In this document: piece by piece, positions 22,111 through 34,129 of the stretch
Layout: each line of letters starts with the position of its first letter
How positions within the stretch are numbered: position 1 is the first letter of the stretch
From: Paroedura picta
Lineage: Eukaryota; Chordata; Lepidosauria; Squamata; Gekkonidae
NCBI RefSeq assembly: GCF_049243985.1
Contig: NC_135373.1
Coordinates: forward strand, 81,222,213-81,286,212
DNA: 64,000 nt
Direction: 5' to 3'
The notes under the pieces: model-generated
Told to the model about the DNA's origin: nothing
The model's database searches: none
The model's input: the letters and a program-made list of their open reading frames with translations, nothing else
Made by a program: the position numbers and the translations under genes

Positions 22111-22384
22111 ACAATCTAGATAACCACTCTGAACAGTTTGAGCAGTACTGAGTGGTTCGACTTGACATAAGGCATCCTTATGTTTTCAGATTCTGTTGAA
22201 GCCACTGGAATAATCTCATGAAATAAGGTCAGATGTCCATACTTCTCACTCCATAATATCCTATAGCACCAAACACTGGTGGGGTTGTTTGGAGGGAGGA
22301 GTTTTGTTTTTTGTTTTTTGCGATTATAAAAATCTATAGAGGTACTTCTAAAGTGTTTATAACTATTTGTGGTTAGTTGCTCTC

Positions 22385-22605
22385 CAACAACTGCACTGGC
22401 TCCCAATTAAATTAAATTAAAGAAGCACGTCGGACCTCAGCTAGGGCCAGGGCTTTCTCTGTTCTGGCCCTCACCTGGTGGAATGAGCTTCCTGAAGAGA
22501 TCAGGGCCCTGCCTGAACTCCCACAGTTCCACAGTCCCTGCAAAAAGGAGCTCCTCCACAACAGCATCCCCCAGAATCTCCTCCCCACAATCTGAATTCA
22601 GATCA
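22385..22605 (+). mobile_element. L2 LINE 3' coding end
   Basis: CAACTGCACTGGCTCCCAATT and the later GCCAGGGCTTTCTCTGTTCTGGCCC, CACCTGGTGGAATGAGC and GAGCTCCTCCACAACAGC match the L2 reverse-transcriptase C-terminal end, as at 38285-38620. Part of the middle has been lost. A TTAAATTAAATTAAA run sits at that junction. Confidence 0.75.
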
Positions 22606-22727
22606 ACAAACTACGGGATCAAGGTTAGAAGTTAATATAGTTAATGCTGTTATTATGACATGTTTTAATTCTTATTGTGTTCAGTTCTGGTATCCATTGT
22701 TCTGATCCAGCCAAAGATCTTCCAACC

Positions 22728-22976
22728 AGGAGTGCGGACTTCTAATCTGGTGAGCTGGGCTTGATTCCACGCTCCCCCACATGCAACAAGTTGGGTGACC
22801 TTGGGCTCCCCATGGAACTGATAAAACTGTTCTGACCAAACGGTAATATCAGGGCTCTCTCAGCCTCACATCCCTCGCAGGGTGTCTGTTGTGGGGAGAG
22901 GAAGGGGAAGGCAACCGTAAACCACTTTGAGACTCCTTCAGGTAGAAAAAAGTGGCATATAAGAACCAATTATTTT
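22728..22976 (+). mobile_element. SINE family A, younger subfamily, lacking extreme 5' end
   Basis: It begins at GGAGTGCGGACTTCTAATCTGG and runs through B box, core, middle and ATAAGAACCAAT. Its tail has been replaced by ATT/CATTGT repeats. Confidence 0.9.
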
Positions 22977-23012
22977 CATTGTCATTGTCATTGTCATTGT
23001 CATTGTTATTAT
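22974..23012. repeat. (CATTGT)n microsatellite growing from a SINE tail
   Basis: Several CATTGT units in a row follow the SINE end directly. This shows tail-seeded microsatellite growth. Confidence 0.85.
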
Positions 23013-23014
23013 TT

Positions 23015-23175
23015 ACTTTATTTATATTTATAGTCTGCTCACTGAGACTCAAGATGAACGACACAGTATAAATCATGCAATCATGTAACCTAATAAACAA
23101 TGTAGTAGGACTAGGATTACAGCAACCTGAAACACAACTCAGAAAACCCACAACAACCAGTTGACTCCAACCAGG
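23015..23175 (-). mobile_element. LINE 3'-tail remnant (probably L2)
   Basis: TTTACTTTATTTATATTTATAGTCTGCTCACTGAGACTC resembles the antisense of an L2 3' UTR (TTTATAAATAAA preceded by a GAGCAGAC-like motif). Confidence 0.4.
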
Positions 23176-23176
23176 A

Positions 23177-25550
23177 AAACCTTTAACAATTCAACAACTC
23201 AAAACCAAGGATATTTAACATATGTGGAACAATGCAGAAAATGGTATTCTCAGATAAGTATGAAAACTTAACAGTGCAAGAATAATCCATCCAGCAACCA
23301 GATAATATGTACTAAATGTAATTTTACAAACACACTTTCAAGAATAATTGGTTAAAATATAGCCTTATTACTTTTATAAAAATACCCACATGAACAGTTC
23401 TGTTTTACATAGCTCGCAGAATATCAGAAGCCTCAAAAGAACCATATGTGATCACTCCTAGCTTTAAGAAAGCCAACTGAGAAAGATAGAATAAAGTTTT
23501 ATTTACTAGGTAAAGCATGAATGAGTATCCACTCCCACCACCACCACCACCACCATATGGTATGGTGGGAACAGACTTCAATTCAGTCTGTGTGTGTGTG
23601 TGTGTGTAAATTTCCATGCATTTTTTTTAAAGTTTAAACTCCAGATCAAAGCCACATATGTGTAACTGGCCGACTGAATTCACACCTTTTTTTAAAACGT
23701 GTCTAATTAAGAAATCCACATTAAACTGGGTTCTTTCTTTTATTTGTTAAATTTGTTGGAGATAAAGTACCACTTCTTCCCATACTGTAAATCAAGAGAC
23801 CACTGCCTTTGGAATTAACTCCAAATACTTGGTCTGGACATGAACTTCACAGTTATTCCCTCCTCCATCCTGCTGACATTTTCCCATTAATTTCTTTTTT
23901 CCTTTCATCCATTCATTGGCTGATGAGTCTATAAATACACTTCATCTGCTTTTACTTTGCTTTCTAAGGACAAACCAGTCCCAAACATGTTGTCTTGATT
24001 ACATTCAAAAGCAAAAGCCTTCAGTATTTCTACGCTGGAGTGAAAGGCTGAAACGTAACATTTTGTCTGTTATGTCAGAAAGGAGTTTCGATGGGCAGTT
24101 TTATCATAATGTCAACAATGTAAATAACCTCATGCCGAAGAAATGCCATATGTGTTAAAGCTGGAAATATTAGCACCAGCAGCCAACCAGACAGAGAATG
24201 AAAGAGTTGAGCAGAAAGAATAATCAGCTGCAGGGTCTTGGGAAACTATGATATTTTCTCCAGGTGTCTTGCCACAATTCTTTTGCCCTTTCCTTCCTCA
24301 TTTTCAAATAAAAGATGAAACGCTGTTTAGCTTAACAAGATTCTTGGGTTTAACAACGTTTTCTTAGGTTGGGTACTTCTTCAGGTCTTCAGTTACAATT
24401 TTAACATGCCTTCTCCTTCATCTCTGTGGTGTTTACAATGTATTTTCTATGCATGAATCCTTTGAGAAGGATCTCTTGTTTGAAATTAATTCTAGGATGA
24501 AAATCTGTACTAAAAAGATTCCTGAATGAAATCGCATAAAGTTCAAATGATACTAAATAGAGAAGTCTACTGTGAAAGAGTTTTATTATGGATGCCATAG
24601 TTGTATTTGTGTACACAGGTGCTGAATTTCCACTGAAATCAATGGAGCTCATGAGTAGTATACACTTAAGTACACACCATTATCTCAGTCCAAAGGTCTG
24701 TATGCAACTCAAGGTACATATATGAGAGTCCAGGTTAATTCAGTGAAGGAAGCCAGTCTCTACTGGTATTCTATTGTGTGTGCAGATGGCTCTTTCTATT
24801 CCAACTAATAGGAAATTGTTCTCATGATGGGAGCTGTTCTCATGATGGGAGCTCCATAACCACATCTTGTCCCCAGAAGAGAACGCTGGCTGTTATCTAC
24901 AAGAGTGTCGACAGAAATTCATCTTTCTTAAAATGGGTCTCCATTGCTTTACTCATTGGTTTACCTGGTTTACTCAAGTATTAATATATTTTAAAAGGGA
25001 GGTTTTAATGAAATCTGTACCCATCAGAATGCAAATATTTTGAGTGTGTTCGTCAAGGTACTAGAAATCAGCAGACGTTTTTGAGAATAGTAGTCTGTGA
25101 CTTTGAGTTTGGATTCTGCCAGGAATATCTATGGGCACAGGAGGTAGATAATTTTCTTAGATTCCCCTCTCCTGTGGCAGCCCTAAACACTCCTGAAATA
25201 TTTTTTCCTAAGAACAGACGATCCCCAGGAATAATTGAGGGAGAGTCAGTCCTCTACTGGAGAGGGAAATTGGAGGAAATCACCACCCACCTGTGAAAAT
25301 TTCAGGTGGTATTCCATGGTCAGAAGCCCCAGTAAATCAGAAGTGGTGTGTTGATGCTGTATAAAGATAAGCACCATAAATGCTGGAAATGCAGGAAATT
25401 ATCAGCAGACTATATCCACAAATAGTGGCTGTGGACAGTTGTGCAGAATTTGTTCTGTCATTATAACTGTGGTGATCTAATTATATGTAAGGGGGGCTCA
25501 TACTATCCATTATCTTCTCAATATGCACAGCTGCAATTTTTTGTGAACAA
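23177..25550. other. No gene recognised; two short microsatellites
   Basis: AT-rich DNA. (CCA)n lies at about 23536-23555 and (TG)n at about 23587-23608. A 17-bp phrase, TTCTCATGATGGGAGCT, is directly duplicated at about 24820-24855. No exon was recognised. Confidence 0.4.
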
Positions 25551-25556
25551 GGCAAT

Positions 25557-25641
25557 GCATATATTTTCCAGCTTCCATATGCACCATGGAAACCCATTTT
25601 TGTGGGTGTGCTTATGCGCACGGAAGCTGGAAAATACATGC
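25557..25641. repeat. Isolated hairpin with 20-bp arms
   Basis: The left arm is GCATATATTTTCCAGCTTCC (25557-25576). The right arm, read in reverse complement (25622-25641), matches 19 of 20 bases. The loop is 45 nt and contains further GTGCGCAT-type partial complement. It is not part of a repeat family I recognise, nor of a coding exon. Confidence 0.7.
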
Positions 25642-25644
25642 CCC

Positions 25645-27235
25645 AACTTATTCACCCCATATGTATATATCATAAGGATCATGGGCAATGAGCTATTCAT
25701 TGACCCAGGGATGGAGCACCAAAAATACGACTGAACAGGGCTAATATCACTGAGGGATATCATTGTGCTGATACACAAATAGCAGAGAAAATGAATTAAA
25801 ACTATTGTATACCAAGAAATTCTGGATAGTGTGCCACATATAGCAAAACTTTTTAAAGTGTAAAATAGTACAGTTGGAAAACATAAGGGTTGGGAGGAGT
25901 TGGAGATCCTTTACTGATACCTGTAAATTCACTTTGCACTTAGATATTGGTATTTCATTAATTTAGTATAAATATATTTAATCTAGTTTCAAATGTTCTC
26001 AGGTGATGTATGTTTGGACTGTGTGTTAATAGAAGCAGCAACAAAGACATTTGAGTCCCTGATGGTCCACAAGCATCATGACTGAAGTTTATTCTATATA
26101 TCCAATATAATTTGCATCCCTTTATTGACATGGGCATGGTCCATACTAGTGAAGTGTCATACTCTTAAGAAACTCCTATTTATTATAACATGACTGGCAC
26201 AGGAGCAAGTTTCAATGGATTTTGCTCCATGTGATTTGGACTCAATTAAGGAGGCATTCATAACAGCTTCTCAGCCTGCAACAAAGCAGTTGGGCACTGT
26301 GATAATAGCAGGATGCAGCACATCCTCTTTTGACAGCACACGTGCCACTTCTCTCCTGTGAACTTGACAATGGGTCCCAGCTGACAGTGAGACCTTTCCT
26401 GTATATGCATTATCACATGTGAAGTTAGCTCCAAATGATTGTTTCTAGGAAATGCGAACAGACTAAGCTGTGCTAAATATAAATGTTTATGCACGAAGGA
26501 AAACTTCACAGCTTCTAAAAATATTTAGTTTCAGTATCCAGCCTTAAAACAAAGTATGTGATTTTGAATATGCAAGTTGCTACAGGGGAAAACGTGGCAG
26601 CAACAAAGCAGCAGGCCTTCTCAGGCAATACAAGCCTAATTGCCTCATAACAGTTCTTGTTGTCGTAAAGCCACTACAGGGTGATATTTTCCTGATTGTT
26701 TTTTATGTGATAAACCTCCATTTTGATTGAACCCCCATGTAGTAAGATCCAGTAGCTCACCACATTGTATGGCTTAGCCAGATGTGGATGAATCTGCATT
26801 GTTATCTGCAGATCTAAAGCTGAGATATGATGGAAGGAAGGAATAGCCTTGGATCATATTTTTATTGCTACATTTTAAAAATGAAAGATGTGTGTTTCCA
26901 TGCTTAAGAGGGGTGTGTGCATGATTTGATAGAGATCAGTATAGTTGAAAGAACTAGCACATCATAGCAGTGAGAGGAAGGGAGAGAAGAAGTAAGAGGA
27001 GGAGCATCTCTGCTAGCGGTATTACACCTTTGCAGAAAATTGGTTTACCTCATCTTGTCTCAGGTACTTTTAACCTTGTCCGTGGTCAGCAATACAAGCC
27101 CCTGAGCATGAGCCAAAGGGCTCTTTGGACTCAGGTTCTTAGCTTGTGATTTGTAGCCTGTTTATTCAGTCAAGCCAAGAAGTCCATAACTAGCTTGAGA
27201 GGCACTGGTTTTTGCTTTTTGTTTTGTTGCTGTGC
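25645..27235. other. No gene recognised
   Basis: AT-rich intergenic DNA without recognised elements. Confidence 0.35.
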
Positions 27236-27311
27236 AAAGGTTCATTTATATAGTTTTACTGGTTGTAAACTACTTTGGATTCTTTTCAGAAAAAAAGTGG
27301 TATATACATAC

Positions 27312-27376
27312 ATCCTGGAGGATCATTGTCCATAGGGTCGCGATGAGTCAGACACTTCTTCGCAACTAACAACAGC

Positions 27377-27410
<34 letters not shown>

Positions 27411-27411
27411 T
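27312..27411 (+). mobile_element. Bov-B (RTE) LINE 3' tail, 5'-truncated
   Basis: It contains CCTGGAGGATCATTGTCCATAG, a diverged GGGTCGCGATGAGTCAGACAC, and an (AAC)n tail of about 40 bp. This is the same 3' end as at 34985-35089. Confidence 0.88.
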
Positions 27412-27529
27412 AAATACATAAGCTAACAGGAGGAAGCAATCTTGCCCATTTTATTCGCTTTATTTTTGCTTAAAGGGATCAACAATTCCCTTTTTTAAAG
27501 TTCAGTAAATAGTATTCAGTAAAATTCAG

Positions 27530-27821
27530 TAAATAGCCTCTTGTGGCGGAGAGTGGTAAGGCAGCCGTCTGAAAGCTTTGCCCATGAAGCTGGGAGTTCA
27601 ATCCCAGCAGCCGGCTCAAGGTTGACTCAGCCTTCCATCCTTCCGAGGTCGGTAAAATGAGTACCCAGCTTGCTGGGGGGTAAACGGTAATGACTGGGGA
27701 AGGCACTGGCAAACCACCCCGTATTGAGTCTGCCATGAAAACACTAGAGGGTGTCACCCCAAGGGTCAGACATGACTCGGTGCTTGCACAGGGGATACCT
27801 TTACCTTTACCTTTTAAATAG
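27530..27821 (+). mobile_element. Sauria-type SINE, full length
   Basis: The head CCTCTTGTGGCGGAGAGTGGTAAGGCAGC, B box GTTCAATCCC and the body are all present. The 3' GGTCAGACATGACTCGGTGC is followed by (ACCTTT)n. It is flanked by TAAATAG at 27530-27536 and 27815-27821, a plausible short target duplication. Confidence 0.9.
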
Positions 27822-27917
27822 TATTGAAATGATTATAATCACAAATGCTGTTGGCTTTAGCTGTCAGATGCCACTGATATTCATGCAATGGTATGCCAAT
27901 TCAAAATTCTAACCAAA

Positions 27918-28050
27918 GCAGGAAGCAGATCTTGCAGCACCATAAAGTTAAAACTGATTTATTGTGGCAAAAGCATTAAAATGCTCAAGCCCACTTTTTC
28001 AGTTGTGTGAAGTGGTTCTAGCCTATGAAATCTTATGCTATTATAAATCT
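27918..28050. repeat. Diverged copy of the GTTAGTCTG interspersed family
   Basis: It holds GCAGCACCATAAAGTTAAAACTGATTTATTGTGG and CCCACTTTTTCAGTTGTG. These line up with the 'GTGGCACCTTTAAGAC' and 'CACTTCTTCAGAT' blocks of the better copies. Confidence 0.4.
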
Positions 28051-28384
28051 GTTAGTTTTTAAGGTGTAACAAAACCCCTTTTCATTTTTGCTGGAATGAC
28101 TAGCATAGATAAGCCATGGAAGTAAGGAAAACATGAATGCATCTGAGATATGTGCACGTACGCGTGAGCATGTGCGCATGTGGACAAAGAGGGCAGTGGT
28201 TGGCCAGGAAAAAGATTTTACTCTTTGATTGTTGAGGAAATGTAATGCCTACACTTCTTTGAAGTGAGCATGCAGATATTTGAAAATACATTAATGGTTA
28301 TTGTGGGCATGTCCCAGTGGACTTCACTCTGCACATATATTGTGTGATGTAACAATCACCTGAAAAGGTTGATACACTAATAGC

Positions 28385-28845
28385 AGAGAAAATACAGGAG
28401 GGGGCAGTCCCTTAAAGGACTGCCTTCTCCTGTACTGTATATTAGGGCAGACTCACAAGCCCTGTTCTCTGTGCCTTTGCCCTCAGAGTTGCCGCAGGTA
28501 GGAATCAGAGGCAGGGCTTTTTCGGTCACGCTGCCTTGTTTGTGGGATGCCCTTCCCACTGAGGCTTGCCCGGCACCTACATTGCGTTCTTTTAGTCACC
28601 AGGCCAAAATGTTTCTGTTCCCCCAGGCTTTTAATTAAGGAGTCCATTTTAGTCTGGAAAATGTTATTGTACGCTGTCCATGGTCTGTTTTTCTAAGCTT
28701 TGTTTTTATGCTATGCTGAATTTTTTTAATGCCAGATTTTAATTAATTGAATGTTTTGTTTTTATTATTTTTAAGCCACCTTCAGTAGGTTCCTGAATTG
28801 AAGAGGCCGCATAACAATTTTCTACATAAATAAATAAATAACTAA
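28385..28845 (+). mobile_element. L2 LINE 3' end with A-rich tail
   Basis: GGGCTTTTTCGGTCACGCTGCC and TTGTGGGATGCCCTTCCC match the L2 coding end ('...ARAFSVLAPTLWNALP...' type). A 3' UTR ending in TAAGCCACCTTCAGTAGG and (AAATA)n follows. Diverged. Confidence 0.65.
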
Positions 28846-29579
28846 ATCATAAAATCCTCCATTGCAAATGGAGAAATCATGTACATGAACAAATGATGCT
28901 TTGACAACCTGGATCATCCCAACGTGTAAAACAAATGCAGACATATGGTGAAATGTGTGGCATGATTATCATCTGGCATTGGTTCTATATGGTAATTATC
29001 TGATCTCAGGAGGGTAAAAATGTGGCCTCAGAAGCGAATGGCAGAGGAACATCATTTCTCACTGATTGAGCTACAGTTAGAAAATAAAAGAATTGTTTTG
29101 TTTTTCCTGGACTGAATACTGTAAATGGCTTGCAGTTTTTACATAGTTCAGTTTATTTAAATAACTTTGATAGTCAGCAGCTTAATTAAATTAGGATTTA
29201 ATATTCCTGCAGTACTTTTTGTGTACACATTAATATATGGGTTTCGATTTAAGCACAATGCCCCCAAATCAGTCAATATAACTTTTTAAAGTCATATAAT
29301 GGGCTGCTTTGCCAAAATTCTGTGGAATAAAATGCTTCTGTGTTCTGTTTTTTTTTCATTTTCATCGTCTTGGTGCTGACCAATTGCTTATCTTGGGTTG
29401 AATCTGATGAGCGTAAAGAGATCAATAAAACATAACTCTCATGAACACTATTAACCATGAAAAAGAGATAGAGAGAGGAAAGTGCCTCCGTTTGTTTACA
29501 AAGCCTCCAGATATTATTCTAGATTATTAAGATGATAGGAGGACTTAATAGAAGAAAAGAGGTGAAAATCCAGAAGTAT

Positions 29580-30665
29580 TTTTTTTAATTATTCAGTTTA
29601 TATACCGCCCCTCTACAAAGGCAGGCTCAGGGTGGTTTACAGTAATCAGTTAAAACAATTCAGAAAGCAATTAAAACATCATAAAAAGCTAAAACTAACA
29701 AATACCCCTCCCACCCCTCAGCCATCATCAATCTGGTATGCGGAAATGACTGTCAGCAAGGTAATATATACCAAACAAGAAGAGAAAGGGAGGAAATCTG
29801 AGAGGAGGGAGGCCCACATGATAGTAGGCCACCATGGCTTCATTTGTAGGCCTGGGGAAAGACTGTCATCTTATAGACCTATGGAACTGTGATAGCTCCA
29901 TCAGGGTTATGATCTCAGTTGGTGACTCATTCCACCAGGTTGGAGTCAGGACTAAAAAAAATCATGGCTCTGATTGTGGTCAAGAGGATGTCTGGGGCCA
30001 GGGATTACCAACAGATTGGCACCTGAAGTACAAAGTACTCTCCAGGGAACGTGTTGGAAGAAGAGATGGTTTTTATATGCCACTTTACTCTACCAGGAGT
30101 CACAAAGTGGTTTACAATCACCTTCCCTTTTCTCTCCCCACAATAGATACCCTGTGAGGTAGATGAGGCTGAGAGAGCCCTGATATTACTGCTCAGTCAG
30201 AACAGCTCTATCAGGCTGTGATGAGCCCAAGGTCACCCAGCTGGCTACATGTAGGGGAGTAGGAATTAAACTTGGCTTGCTAGATTAGAAGTCACCACTC
30301 TTAACTACTATACCAAACTGGCCCTCATATAAATAGGGCCCAGACTGCATAGGGTCTTCAAGGTCAATACCAAGACCTTGAACTTGATCCAGAACTTAAC
30401 TGGCAACCAATACAGCTGCTGGAGGGCAGGTCGAATGTATCCCCTCCATGGAGTCCTTGTGTGGATATGAGCAGCTGCATTTTGCATGAGCAGCAATTCC
30501 CAGGTCAGGGCCAAGGGTAGCCTTGCACAGAGTGAGTCACAGTAATCCAATCTGGAGGTGACTGTTGTGAGGTCTTCCAGGGCCAGGCAGGGTGCTAGCA
30601 GCTTTGTCTGGCACAGAAGGTAAAGTGCCTGGCTCGCTTCCTTTGTGATCTGAGCCTCCATAGAA
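29580..30665 (-). mobile_element. L2 LINE 3' half, interrupted by a SINE
   Basis: On the minus strand 30308-30661 encodes an L2 reverse-transcriptase tail, with VTSRLDYCDSLCARLPLAL, LLMQNAAAHIHTRTPW and LQQLYWLPVKFWIKFKVLVLT. The 3' UTR lies at 29580-29720 and begins, on the plus strand, with TTATTCAGTTTATATACCGCCCC, the reverse of the L2 terminus. A family A SINE is inserted at 30056-30326. Fairly diverged. Confidence 0.82.
30056..30326 (-). mobile_element. SINE family A, younger subfamily, inside L2
   Basis: The minus strand has AGGGCCAGTTTGGTATAGTAGTTAAGAG, core CAGCTGGGTGACCTTGGG and the 3' end ATATAAAAACCATC with a CTTCTTCC tail. It splits the L2 at 29580-30665. Confidence 0.88.
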
Positions 30666-31169
30666 AGGAAGGCATCAAAAATATTCCCCAGATTCCCAAG
30701 ATGGAATCACCTTAAGTTAGTCAGCAAAGTTTCATATGCTTTCTTCCCACACATGCAAATCAGCAGTGGAGGTCTCAAACAAAACCTTTTGCAATAAGTG
30801 CTGATGAAAGAAAACATTCTTTTTAAAGCTAGCTGCCGATCTGGTTGCACACAGGGAAGATCTGTGAGAAGATAAGGATTCATTATGAACAGAAAATGGT
30901 TTCCCAAAACTCTGAGAAACATATCCAGCAGAATTATGCTTCAATGTAATGTTAATTAAGCTGCTGAATAGGACAGCAGCTTTAGAAGAAATGAAGTGAA
31001 TATTGTTATGGTTTATGGATGACATATTACTCTCAAAATGTTTATAAATAAAAATGTTCATTGGAGTTTCGTAAAACAGGGGTCCTTAACCCTTTTCCCG
31101 GTGCATTTATCTGATCCTCCCAAAATAGATAGTAAGAAGGGCAAAGACTACTGCATTTTGGCATCATAC

Positions 31170-31345
31170 CAGTGGTGTGAGTTGACTCATATGGATACAC
31201 AAAGTTGCCTTTTATTGAATCAGACAGACCATTGGTCTGGCATGACTGCCAGCAGGTCTCCTGCCTGTCAGGTGAATGTCTTTCACATCACACACTACTT
31301 GAGCCTTTTAGCAGGAGATGTGAGAGAACAACCCTGGGGCCTTCT
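31170..31345 (-). mobile_element. tRNA-derived SINE, family C, old copy
   Basis: AAAGTTGCCTTTTATTGAATCAGACAGACCATTGGTC and AATGTCTTTCACATCACACACTACTTG, ending at GGGGCCTTCTGCACTA, parallel the 44955-45150 copy in the same order. Confidence 0.6.
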
Positions 31346-31349
31346 GCAC

Positions 31350-33105
31350 TATTTTGGGGAAGGGGATGATTGTGCACTTTCCCTTTGTTCCTTCTGTTGG
31401 CAGAGTTCGAATACGCAAAGAGGAGCACAAAGCTGTTTAAACGAATAGAATAATTTAATTATGAAGAGAAACAACTTTGTGAATAGGAGGAGGGGGGAGA
31501 GAGAGAGAGTGAGCGTGCACAGAAAGGATGGAAAGCATCCTAGAGCTCCTGACCAGCCAGCTCACTAAATTCCTGAAAATGTGGCAATCAGCTCTCAACA
31601 GCTGACTCCAGCATCCCACTGAGAAGCTCTCAGAAACATGAAAGTTGCCCTTCCCTGCCCTAAATTACATGATGACACGCAGGAGCCATAAGGTTCAAAC
31701 CATACAGGTTAGATTTCGGGCTCATTTCTGATTTTGAATGTTAAGATTTAGGATTAATCCCAGCAGATGCCCTTTTAGTAAATGGAGGCGGCACCCCCTT
31801 TTCCCCTCCAAAAAAGCTTTACCAAAAATTGTGGGATAAACTTGTGGGACAGAAGTTGTAGTGAGGAGAACAATCAAGTAAGATCAAATCAATCACTTAG
31901 AATTAAGAGCTGATACAAAGTTATCAGCATATTTACCATTTGAATGTTTGGTCCTACAAGTGGACGTGTCTTGAGAGGCTGAGAAAGATCCAATGTTAGT
32001 TTTAAATATATAGCCACTGGTCACTCACCTTTCCCCACTCACACTGGTGCGATTTTAATATTTTGGAAAGTGTTTAAGCATATTCATAGCTCTGAATACA
32101 CATACTTAACTTTACCTCAAGAGACCACCTAGTCTGTAGGCAGGCAGTGAAGTTGAAGAATTAGGGGACAACATCTGGCAACATTGTGAATTAAATTTTT
32201 CTTTTGCAAGTGAAAACCCATAGCCTCCATCAAATCACAGCAGGATATAATGCAGTTGGAGCATACAAGATTTGTTTTGATCTTTTCTACAGTAACGCAC
32301 TAATCTTTCACCTCACGCAAGTAATATCCACAGGCCTGGAGCGTACCAAAATCCAGAAGCTATTAATTCAAACCTAGAACTAGGCAAACATTTCCCACAG
32401 GAAAAGCATCTGAATATTATAAAAACTTTTAAATGACTTTTATATCCAAATAGAAGCATATTAAGTGTAAAATAGCTAATGGTTGCTTCTTCTCAAGTCT
32501 TCTTTTGAAAATAAAATGACCATTCAGCATCAATTAATTGTCTATGTGAAACACACTATCATCTCCTCATTTAGGCTTTAAAACAACGAAGTGTTTTTTG
32601 ATAAGGTTCACATTAAAATTTAATATTAGGCATGTGCTTGAATTGTAATTGGATTTCAAACTGAAGTGGCATTCTTGAGCACTCATGGAAATGCTAGCTC
32701 TTCATTAAGTGTTCATAATTGTTGCAAACTGGATTGCACTGAATTGAAATTGCCCACACATTCCTGTACTGCTGCTTAGCTCATGCGGGGAAAGGCACCT
32801 ATCCAGAAGGAAGCCATGCATTTCCTACCTCTCCTTTCCTTGACCACTGAACCTTTTTTTACAAAAGTGTAGGCAAAGGTACTCACCTAAGAAATGCTTT
32901 TACCCTGGGACATGCTGGGATCAGCACAGGATGATGCGAATATCACTCTAGAATCTGTTGCCCAGTATCTTAGCATACGTTTATTTAAGACAGCACTGCA
33001 GCTAGTATTGTACTAAGATCAGAAGAAATTGAAATTGAAATTGAACATACACAGAGCATAAGAACAGACTCAGATATTCCATTAACTACATTCTGATGCA
33101 CCTTT
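31350..33105. other. No gene recognised
   Basis: AT-rich intergenic DNA with a GA-rich tract near 31485-31512. No exon or family was recognised. Confidence 0.35.
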
Positions 33106-33112
33106 TTCCCCA

Positions 33113-33380
33113 ATGCCAGCTTGGTGTAGTAGTTAAGAGTAGCAGCTTCAGATGTGAAAAGCCAGATTTGTTCCACTCCTCCACATGCAGCTAGCTGGAT
33201 GACCTTGGCATAATCACAGTCTTGTTGGAGCTATTGTCACAGAGCAGTTCAGTCAGAGATCTCTCAGCTCTACCTACCTCACAGGGTGTCTGTTGTGGGA
33301 AGAAGAAGGGAAGGCAATTATAAGCCACTTTGAGACTCCAGGTAGTGAAAAGAGGGGTAAAAAATCAATCCTTCTTTCTA
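33113..33380 (+). mobile_element. SINE family A, older subfamily, full length
   Basis: The copy runs from CCAGCTTGGTGTAGTAGTTAAGAG through GCAGCTAGCTGGATGACCTTGG and CACAGGGTGTCTGTTGTGGG to AAGCCACTTTGAGACTCCAGG, with tail TCCTTCTTTC. Confidence 0.88.
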
Positions 33381-34129
33381 AAAAGGAATTCCTCTCTGCA
33401 TGCCAGTCCTAATAGTATTCTATATTTTTGACCTGGAATTCTGACTCAAGAACTCCCACTCTGAACCTGCTTGACACTAAAAATGTAGCAAAATCCCTAA
33501 GCAGGATGCTTGAAAACTAATAGCATGGAGGCTGCTAGACAGTAGCTTGCTTGTTTAATGCAACATGCATCTACTTTATATAACAAGTGTTAGAAAATTC
33601 AGGGGAGTATCTCCCGAATCATTGCAGTTCAGGCTATACAGAGATGGTAGGATTTGGATTCAGGAACTCTCCATCCCCACAACCGCACCCAAATCAGGTT
33701 CTCATCCAGCTCTGCTCCCCTGAACTATTACCATTTGGCATTCCTTCATTTTCTAGTTTGGAGTCTTCAGCAGTGTAAATCAACTGTGTGCATGTACCTA
33801 GTACATTAGAACATGAAAATACTGTCATCTTTGTTTTGAATTTTTTGAATGCTGCCATTTAAAAATGGCATGAGGAGTAAAGGCAGGAGTCAACTGGGTT
33901 CAAGTGCTACCAGCATGTGGTGGAATCCAAAGCCTCACACCTATGGGCTTTTAAACCCTGTGTTCCTCTCTCTGCTGCATGGTCCCATCTGAATCAGGGC
34001 CTTTTATAGATTTTAATAACATTGTTAAAAAGGCAGGAAGAATCATGGATCTCCAGCCCCTTCTATGCTTTGACCCACTGAATCCTGTGACATTTTCAGT
34101 GCAACCTTAATACTCTAATATGCACCCTA

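Noticed and set aside
31076-31110. Possible hAT terminus (CAGGGGTCCTTAACCC)
   Set aside because: No inverted partner or 8-bp duplication could be found in the following kilobase.
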